DNA of 10,919 nt from NCBI GenBank assembly GCA_905215015.1, contig CAJMOS010000101.1:1-10919 (forward strand), in the 5' to 3' direction. The stretch is from an uncultured bacterium (lineage in GTDB: Bacteria; Spirochaetota; Spirochaetia; Sphaerochaetales; Sphaerochaetaceae). The notes below the pieces were generated by a model. The model searched no databases. It was not told where the DNA came from and worked only from the letters and a program-made list of their open reading frames with translations. The translations under genes were made by a program, and so were the position numbers. Below, piece by piece: positions 5,829-10,919 of the stretch (positions are counted from its first letter, which is position 1; each line of letters starts with the position of its first letter).

Positions 5829-6317
5829 ATGCGGATACGTAAGGCGGTGGAAACCGATTTTCCTGTGATTCTTGCCTTGTATGATGAGGCGAGGAACTTT
5901 ATGCACAGCCATGGAAATCCCCGGCAATGGAATGGAGGATACCCCTCCGAGTCTTTGCTGCGGGACGACCTGGCAGGGGGCAGGCTGTATGTCGTGACTG
6001 ACGACGAGTCGATTCTCGGCGTCTTTGTGTTTTTTGTCGGTATGGAACCAACCTATGCGCGGATCGTCGCGGGAGCCTGGCCGGACGACAAACCCTATGG
6101 CGTGGTGCATCGCATCGCCAGCAGGCAGGGCAGCCATGGGGTCGGCACCTTTGCCTTGGAGTGGGCGTGGCGGGAGAGTGGAAGGCATCTGCGCATAGAC
6201 ACCCACAAGGACAACCTGCCGATGCGGCGTCTGGTGGCGAAGCAGGGCTTCCGGTATTGCGGAATCGTCTTCATGGAAGATGGCACAGAACGGATGGCTT
6301 TCCAGAAGAATGGGTGA
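5829..6317 (+). CDS. GNAT-family N-acetyltransferase
   Basis: A 162-residue cytoplasmic acetyltransferase of the GNAT fold, which moves the acetyl group of acetyl-CoA to an amine. It begins with the usual MRIRKAVETDFPVILALYDEAR. The acetyl-CoA-binding region is GVVHRIASRQGSHGVGTFALEWA (91-113), with the GVG turn. The C-terminal half has the conserved LRIDTHKDNLPMRRLVAKQGF (121-141) and YCGIVFMEDGTERMAFQK. It is the only plus-strand gene supported here. I chose the ATG at 5829 because family alignment starts at MRIRKA; an in-frame GTG (5811) and ATG (5823) lie just upstream. None of the three has a good Shine-Dalgarno sequence and I see no clear plus-strand promoter, so expression may be weak or leaderless. 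The substrate cannot be told from sequence. Confidence 0.9.
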   Translation: MRIRKAVETDFPVILALYDEARNFMHSHGNPRQWNGGYPSESLLRDDLAGGRLYVVTDDESILGVFVFFVGMEPTYARIVAGAWPDDKPYGVVHRIASRQGSHGVGTFALEWAWRESGRHLRIDTHKDNLPMRRLVAKQGFRYCGIVFMEDGTERMAFQKNG

Positions 6318-6337
6318 ATAGGAATTCCGTCCAGATA

Positions 6338-6370
6338 CAGGAAAGGGCTGGTTTTGCCAGCCCTTTCCTG
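6338..6370. terminator. Bidirectional terminator-like inverted repeat between convergent genes
   Basis: A perfect 14-bp inverted repeat, CAGGAAAGGGCTGG (6338-6351) and CCAGCCCTTTCCTG (6357-6370), with a 5-base TTTTG loop. It lies 20 bases after the acetyltransferase stop and 15 bases beyond the stop of the convergent radical SAM gene. Placement and stem strength fit a shared terminator. Neither side has a long T-run, so it may instead protect mRNA 3' ends. Confidence 0.65.
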
Positions 6371-6385
6371 ATTGCCTGACAGGAG

Positions 6386-7765
6386 TTATTGCTCGTCGCC
6401 AGGAAGCGTGTGTCCGCTCTCTTTCCAGAGTCTGTCGGCAGTCGGCTTCCAGTTTTTCGCGTACTCGACCGTCTTGCTGACGAGGTGGTCGACATCCTCG
6501 GGGCTCTGCAGGTCGGTGCTCTTCGCGCCGGTCTCCTTGACCATCTTCGGGAGCCAGCCGGGGTTTTCCAGCATCGGGCAGGGCCGGAGCATGTTCTTGT
6601 TGAAGGCCTGGTGTTCCTTGTACGCGCGGAACAGCGGCTGGGTCAAGCAATCGTACAGGCTCTTCTCCTTGATGTTGGCGCCGGAGTAGTGGATGAAGAC
6701 ACAGGGCTCCACATCGCCGTTGGCGTTGATGTGGGCGTAGTTGCGCGCGCCAGCGATGCAGCCGCCGACGAACTCGCCGTCGTTCTGGAAGTCCAAGGGG
6801 AAAATCGTGATATCGCTCTTGCTGGTGAGACTGCGCACCTCGCGGACCTTGTGATAGATGAGCTCCCGCTGCTGGGGAGAGGGCAGGAGCTCCGGGGAGG
6901 CGTCGTTGCCCACCGGCATGTAGTGGAAGTACCAGATGTACTTGCAGCCCTTGTCCTGCAGCATGCGCAGGAAGTCGTCGCTGGTGACTGTCTCGGTGTT
7001 CTTGCTCGTGTAGCAGACGGAAACGCCGAAGAGCAGCTTGTACTGGTGCAGCAGCTCCATGGTGTGCATGACCTCTTCGAACGAACCTTCTCCGCGGCGG
7101 CTGTCGTTCTGCTTGGCGAAGCCTTCGACGGAAAGGGTCAGCGTCAGGTTGCCGACCTCGAGCATCTCCTTGCAGAAAGCCTCGTCAACAAGAGAGCCGT
7201 TGGTGAAGGAGAGGAACTCGCAGTCGGGATTCTCTTTGCACAGGCGGATGATGTCGTGCTTGCGGACCATCGGCTCTCCACCGGTGAACAGGTAGAAATA
7301 GATGCCGAGCTCCTTGCCCTGCTTGACGATGGAGGAAAGCTGGTCGTAGGTCAGGTTCAGCGCGTGGCCATACTCGGCTGCCCAGCAGCCGGTACAGTGC
7401 TTGTTGCATGCGGTAGTCGGGTCGATCAGCAAGGTCCAGGGCAGGTTGATACCCTTTTCCGCGCAGATTTCTTTCTGGTTCGCCCTGCCGATCAGGACGC
7501 TGTTGATGAAGAAATTGCTCATCAGGGCCTTGCGCACCTTCGGGTCTGTGTCGTCCCACAGCTGGAGCACGAACTTGTGCCACTTGTTGTCTTTGTCCTC
7601 TACGATCTTGCGGAGGAAATCCCTTTGTTTCTGGTAGGTGCCGTTCCGGTCGATCTTGTCTGCCCAGCCAAGCATGCGGCCGAGATTCTTCTCCGGATCG
7701 CTATCAAGGAAATTGATACCCATTTGCACGATGGTAACAGTCAGGGTATTCTTCAATTTGCCCAT
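6386..7765 (-). CDS. Radical SAM protein with C-terminal SPASM-like cysteines, function unknown
   Basis: A 459-residue radical SAM enzyme. The cluster motif CNKHCTGC (Cys120, Cys124, Cys127) binds the 4Fe-4S cluster that cleaves S-adenosylmethionine. GGEP at 162-165 and TNGSL near 188 are further core motifs. About 110 residues precede the core, including RNGTYQKQRDFLRKIV and a DDTDPKVRKALMSNFFIN stretch. The C-terminal part has cysteines at 336 (GGCIAG), 355 (EPCVFIHYSG), 373 and 396 (LRPCPMLENP), which look like a SPASM-type auxiliary cluster site. STDLQSPEDVDHL (416-428) is a tail I remember from a widespread uncharacterised family in anaerobic Firmicutes and relatives. The ATG at 7765 has GAGGGAGA upstream. 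The gene is monocistronic, bounded by inverted repeats on both sides, and no precursor-peptide gene is visible beside it. Substrate unknown. Confidence 0.9.
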   Translation of the reverse strand: MGKLKNTLTVTIVQMGINFLDSDPEKNLGRMLGWADKIDRNGTYQKQRDFLRKIVEDKDNKWHKFVLQLWDDTDPKVRKALMSNFFINSVLIGRANQKEICAEKGINLPWTLLIDPTTACNKHCTGCWAAEYGHALNLTYDQLSSIVKQGKELGIYFYLFTGGEPMVRKHDIIRLCKENPDCEFLSFTNGSLVDEAFCKEMLEVGNLTLTLSVEGFAKQNDSRRGEGSFEEVMHTMELLHQYKLLFGVSVCYTSKNTETVTSDDFLRMLQDKGCKYIWYFHYMPVGNDASPELLPSPQQRELIYHKVREVRSLTSKSDITIFPLDFQNDGEFVGGCIAGARNYAHINANGDVEPCVFIHYSGANIKEKSLYDCLTQPLFRAYKEHQAFNKNMLRPCPMLENPGWLPKMVKETGAKSTDLQSPEDVDHLVSKTVEYAKNWKPTADRLWKESGHTLPGDEQ

Positions 7766-7855
7766 ATGTCATTTCTCCCTCGAATGAAATTTTCGTGTGA
7801 AGTGTACCAACAGATTCATGGGAAGGAAATGGACAAATCTTGTTGATGTGTCCTA

Positions 7856-7898
7856 AAAATACCCACTCCACAAAAACTGGATTTGATTTGTGGAGTGG
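7856..7898 (-). terminator. Intrinsic terminator of putP
   Basis: CCACTCCACAAA (7863-7874) and TTTGTGGAGTGG (7887-7898) form a perfect 12-bp stem with a 12-base loop. On the minus strand the stem is followed by GTATTTTT, giving the T-run. It lies 39 bases after the putP stop codon, so it ends putP transcription and separates it from the radical SAM gene, whose promoter must then lie between 7766 and 7862. I see no good -35/-10 pair there. Confidence 0.8.
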
Positions 7899-7937
7899 AA
7901 TGTGAACCCATCATGTTTTTCTTTTGGAGAAATATGG

Positions 7938-9398
7938 TTACAGGGAAGCCTTGAATCTCTCGAATTCCTTCAGGACCTGTTCGTCCGGTTTCTCGCTCAG
8001 GCTGAAAAGCACCAGCATGAGCGAACCGACGATGAAGCCGGGAAGCAGCTCATACAGGTCGAACAGGCCGCCGGAAAGCTGGCGCCACAGGATGATTGTG
8101 ACACCACCGGCGACCATGCCTGCGACAATGCCGCGTTTGGTTGTCCGCCGCCAGAAGATCGAGGCGAGGATGCAGGGACCGAAGGTGGCGCCGAAACCCG
8201 CCCATGCGTAGCTGACGATATAGAAGACCGACGACTCGGGGTCCAGGGCGAGGAAGACGGCGATGACGGTAATCGCGATGATTCCAATCCTGCTGACGGC
8301 GAGCACCTCTCTCTCCGAGGCCGTCTTGTGGATGAACGTCTTGTAGATGTCCTCCGCGAAGGCAGAACTCGCGACGAGCAGCTGGCTGTCAGCCGTACTC
8401 ATGCTGGAAGCGAGCACCGCGCACAGGAAGATACCGGCAAGGAAGGTGGGGAAGAAGATCTTCGCCTGGTCGATGAAGGCGTTCTCCGCCGCGGTCTGGC
8501 TTGCGTACTGGACCGGCAGCGTCACGTGGGCGAGCACGCCGATGACCATGGCGACGGCCATGGAGACCGTGACCCATACCATGGCGATGCGCCGCGCGGT
8601 GGGAAGCTCGTCGTTGCTCTTGATGCCCATGAACCGGACCAGGATGTGCGGCATGCCGAAGTATCCCAGGCCCCATGCCATCAAGCTGACGATGGAGAGG
8701 ATGTCGTATTTGGCGTTGACGAAGGGATTGAGCATCTCCTCTACTTGCGCGATGCGTGGTCCCGCCTCCCGGAAGCCAAGCGCCATGGTGACCACCAGCG
8801 CGAGGAACATCAGCGTGCCCTGGATGAAGTCGGTGGTGACCACAGCCATGTAGCCGCCGGTGAGCGTGTAGCCGACAATGACCAGAATGCCGATCACCAG
8901 GCCTGTGTAGTAGCTCATGCCGAAGACCGAACGGAACAGCTTGCCGCAGGCGACGAATCCGCTCGCGGTATAGATGACGAAGAAAAGGATGATCATCACC
9001 GAGCCGATGGCCTTGATCAGGCCGCTCGTGTCATGGACTCGGTTGGAGAGGAATTCCGGAATGGTGATCGCGTCCCCTGCCTGAATCGCGTAGGTGCGGA
9101 GCCGCTTGGCGACAATCCTCCAGTTCAGATACGTGCCTACCAGAAGGCCGAGCACCGTCCAGAACGCCTCGCCCTTGCAGCCAGTCATATAGGCGACACC
9201 CGGCACCCCCATCAGGAGCCAGCTGCTCATGTCCGATGCCTCGGCGCTGAGCGCTGTAAGCCAGGGGCCGGTCTTGTGGCCGCCAAGGAAATAATCCTTG
9301 GTGGATTTGTTTTTGCCCATGGTGATGAAGCCAATGAACAGCATGGCAAGCAGGTAGATGGTAAAGGCAAGCAGGGTCAGCATGGTATCCAACGTCAT
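7938..9398 (-). CDS. putP: Sodium/proline symporter PutP
   Basis: A 486-residue inner-membrane transporter of the sodium:solute symporter family that couples proline uptake to sodium entry. Regions closely matching E. coli PutP as I remember it are LGGHKTGPWLTALSAEASDM with SSWLLMGVPG (38-67; the ion-site ASDM), VIYTASGFVACGKLF (141-155), SLMAWGLGYFGMPHILVRFM (238-257) and AVLASSMSTADSQLLVASS (327-345; the second sodium-site Ser/Thr pair). SYAWAGFGATFGP then precedes the C-terminal helices. About thirteen hydrophobic segments are expected for the family and fit the hydropathy by eye. The ATG at 9398 has GGAGG eight bases upstream. It is a single gene between its own promoter (9434-9462) and terminator. 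Proline could serve as nutrient or osmolyte; no proline-degradation gene is in view. Confidence 0.94.
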   Translation of the reverse strand: MTLDTMLTLLAFTIYLLAMLFIGFITMGKNKSTKDYFLGGHKTGPWLTALSAEASDMSSWLLMGVPGVAYMTGCKGEAFWTVLGLLVGTYLNWRIVAKRLRTYAIQAGDAITIPEFLSNRVHDTSGLIKAIGSVMIILFFVIYTASGFVACGKLFRSVFGMSYYTGLVIGILVIVGYTLTGGYMAVVTTDFIQGTLMFLALVVTMALGFREAGPRIAQVEEMLNPFVNAKYDILSIVSLMAWGLGYFGMPHILVRFMGIKSNDELPTARRIAMVWVTVSMAVAMVIGVLAHVTLPVQYASQTAAENAFIDQAKIFFPTFLAGIFLCAVLASSMSTADSQLLVASSAFAEDIYKTFIHKTASEREVLAVSRIGIIAITVIAVFLALDPESSVFYIVSYAWAGFGATFGPCILASIFWRRTTKRGIVAGMVAGGVTIILWRQLSGGLFDLYELLPGFIVGSLMLVLFSLSEKPDEQVLKEFERFKASL

Positions 9399-9433
9399 CT
9401 CGGAAACCTCCAGAAAAAAGCAATAACGAGGAC

Positions 9434-9462
9434 ATCATAGGGTTTTTCATGCAACAATTCAA
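9434..9462 (-). promoter_or_regulatory. Promoter of putP
   Basis: On the minus strand TTGAAT (9462-9457) and TATGAT (9439-9434) are separated by exactly 17 bases: four of six and five of six matches to sigma-70 consensus. Transcription would start near 9427, about 29 bases before the putP start codon. The spacer contains TGCATG, related to the array just upstream. Confidence 0.7.
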
Positions 9463-9495
9463 TGGATTTCTGCATAAAAATGCATAATCATGCAT
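9449..9495. promoter_or_regulatory. Phased TGCAT/ATGCAT operator-like array upstream of putP
   Basis: TGCA cores occur at 9450, 9471, 9481 and 9491, spaced 21, 10 and 10 bases, so all lie on roughly one face of the helix. The last three read CTGCAT, ATGCAT, ATGCAT with 4-base gaps, which makes two overlapping TGCAT-N4-ATGCA dyads just upstream of the putP -35 box. The fourth core is inside the promoter spacer. This looks like a repressor or activator operator. The shape recalls ArgR boxes (TGNAT-W4-ATNCA), but the regulator is unknown. Alternatively the ATGCAT pair plus TTTTT on the minus strand is a weak terminator for the MATE gene, whose stop lies five bases away. Confidence 0.5.
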
Positions 9496-9499
9496 AGAC

Positions 9500-10846
9500 C
9501 TAGTACGAAAGTTTCCGTTCCCAATGGGAGTTCTTGAAGTACAGGAACATGGCCAGCGAGCAAACCACCCATCCGAAAGGATAGCCGAGCGCGATGGGGT
9601 AGATGGAATGGATGACGCGGCTGATCAGGAACAGGTAGACCTGACGGCACAGGACGAAGGAGAAGAGCATGATGCACATCGGGGTCTTCGCGTCGCCGGT
9701 ACCGCGGAGCGCGCCGGCGTAAATCTGGTTGAAACAGCAGAAGACGTCGAAGGGCTCGTTGAGCCGCAGGAAGAGGGTGCCGTAATAGAGGACCGCCGCC
9801 TCCTGGTTGAACAGCCGTACCATATGCGGCGCGAAGGAGACCATCAGGAGGGAAAGGGGTATGGTCACGCCAGCTGCAATCAGAAGCGCGTCCCGGATGC
9901 CGCGTTTGATGCGGTCGACCGAATGGGCACCTGCGTTTTGTCCGACGAACGTGGTCACCGCCAGCGCGACGGCCTGCATGGGCAGCAGGATGAAGGAGTC
10001 GATGCGGCCATACGCACCCCAACCGCTGGTCGCACCGGCTCCGAACGAGTTGATGTAGGACTGGACGAAGATGTTGCTGAAGGCGGTGAGCGCCATCTGG
10101 AGACCCGCGGGGAACCCAAGCCAGAAGATCCTTCTCAGGAGGGAGAGATCCAAATGCATTTCCGCAAGAGAAACGCTATAGCTTTCCTTGCAGACGGCAA
10201 GCTGTCCGAAAATGAACAGGTCACTGATGAACTGGCTGATGATGGTCGCGTACGCGACGCCGGCGACGCCCTTTTTGAAGACAATGACGAAGACCAGGTC
10301 AAGGACGATGTTCAGCAGGGAAGAGAGAACCAGATAGTAAAGAGGATGGCGGGAGTCTCCGACCGCGCGGAGGATGCCACTGCCCATGTTGTACAGCATC
10401 AGGCTGGCGATGCCGAGGAAGTAGATGCGCAAATAGACGATCGCCTCGGGCACCACCTCGGCCGGGGTCTGCATGAGGGACAGAAGCTTCGGCGTCGCGA
10501 AGTAGCCGATGCACATGAAGATGCCGGCCAGCAGCAGGGTCATGATGATTGAGGTGTGGATGCTCTTGCGGAGCCGGCTGGTATCCTTCGCGCCGAAATA
10601 CTGGCTGATCACCACGCTGGAACCCGTGGCGAGCCCCATGAAGAAGCCGATGAGCGTGTTGGTGATCGGGCCGACGGAAGTGACCGCGCCAAGGGCATAT
10701 GCGCCGACGAAGTTCCCCACCACGATGGAATCGACGGTGTTGTAGAACTGCTGGAACAAATTGCCTGCCAAAAGGGGAAGCGAGAACAGGACCAGCTCTT
10801 TCGCGATAGGTCCTTGGGTCATGTCGACAGCATAGGATTTGCGCAT
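9500..10846 (-). CDS. MATE-family multidrug/metabolite exporter
   Basis: A 448-residue inner-membrane exporter with twelve predicted hydrophobic helices in two homologous halves. The N-terminal DMTQGPIAKELVLFSLPLLA and GNLFQQFYNTVDSIVVGNFVG are hallmarks of the MepA/DinF-like branch. SGILRAVGDSRHPLYY in the first half is echoed by AGALRGTGDAKTPM in the second. Such proteins use sodium or proton gradients to export cationic drugs or metabolites; the substrate cannot be predicted. I prefer the ATG at 10846, which has AGGG seven bases upstream, over the GTG at 10850-10852, where the spacing would be too short. The gene ends 102 bp before putP, which has its own promoter. The window ends 73 bases upstream and shows no clear promoter. 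Confidence 0.93.
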   Translation of the reverse strand: MRKSYAVDMTQGPIAKELVLFSLPLLAGNLFQQFYNTVDSIVVGNFVGAYALGAVTSVGPITNTLIGFFMGLATGSSVVISQYFGAKDTSRLRKSIHTSIIMTLLLAGIFMCIGYFATPKLLSLMQTPAEVVPEAIVYLRIYFLGIASLMLYNMGSGILRAVGDSRHPLYYLVLSSLLNIVLDLVFVIVFKKGVAGVAYATIISQFISDLFIFGQLAVCKESYSVSLAEMHLDLSLLRRIFWLGFPAGLQMALTAFSNIFVQSYINSFGAGATSGWGAYGRIDSFILLPMQAVALAVTTFVGQNAGAHSVDRIKRGIRDALLIAAGVTIPLSLLMVSFAPHMVRLFNQEAAVLYYGTLFLRLNEPFDVFCCFNQIYAGALRGTGDAKTPMCIMLFSFVLCRQVYLFLISRVIHSIYPIALGYPFGWVVCSLAMFLYFKNSHWERKLSY

Positions 10847-10919
10847 GTTCACACCCTACCCGTTTCCTGAAGCGGGAGCAAGTCCTCTTGACCTAATCGT
10901 CCATCCCTTGAATCATCCA

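Noticed and set aside
6318..6385. RiPP precursor peptide next to the radical SAM gene
   Set aside because: The gap is filled by the 14-bp inverted repeat, and the other flank (7766-7937) shows no small frame with a good ribosome-binding site.
7890..9440. Long open frame antisense to putP, slightly longer than putP itself
   Set aside because: It is rich in His, Asp, Glu and Gly, has no domain motifs, and mirrors the codon pattern of a clear sodium symporter on the other strand.

Overview
This is a bacterial chromosomal segment, roughly 55% G+C by eye, with nine ordinary protein genes. Eight of them (all except the acetyltransferase) lie on the minus strand. The best clue to the host is the MetQ signal peptide: it ends in an AFA/NG-type cleavage site followed by an Asn/Gly/Glu-rich start and has no lipobox cysteine. 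I associate this style with periplasmic binding proteins of Sphaerochaeta-like spirochaetes. A Spirochaetota (Sphaerochaetaceae-like) host is therefore my tentative placement; no rRNA or marker gene here can confirm it.

Layout from left to right. Positions 1-650 hold no gene I can support; the first ~70 bases are extremely AT-rich (about 13% G+C). Positions 651-5523, read right to left, form one transport/salvage unit: metN, metI and metQ (D-methionine/methionine ABC importer: ATPase, permease, binding protein), then an M20D-family amidohydrolase, then a LysR-type regulator. Between metN (start 5523) and the divergent acetyltransferase (start 5829) is a regulatory region. In minus-strand order it has an intrinsic terminator, a sigma-70-like promoter, and a 20-codon methionine-rich reading frame behind a perfect Shine-Dalgarno sequence. 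Complementary CCCG/CGGG segments follow, leading into the metN ribosome-binding site. I read this as a methionine leader-peptide attenuator; it is the most interesting element in the window.

The right half carries a plus-strand GNAT acetyltransferase (5829-6317) facing a minus-strand radical SAM protein (6386-7765), with a long inverted repeat between their 3' ends. Next come putP (sodium/proline symporter, 7938-9398), with a strong terminator behind it and a good promoter in front, and a MATE-family exporter (9500-10846). Just upstream of the putP promoter lies an array of TGCAT/ATGCAT elements spaced exactly 10 bp apart, a likely operator.

How the genes work together: MetNIQ would import methionine or a methionine-containing compound. 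The M20D enzyme could release the free amino acid from an N-acyl or peptide form, the LysR protein could tune the unit, and the Met-rich leader would tie expression to charged tRNA-Met. The radical SAM, putP and MATE genes look like independent transcription units.
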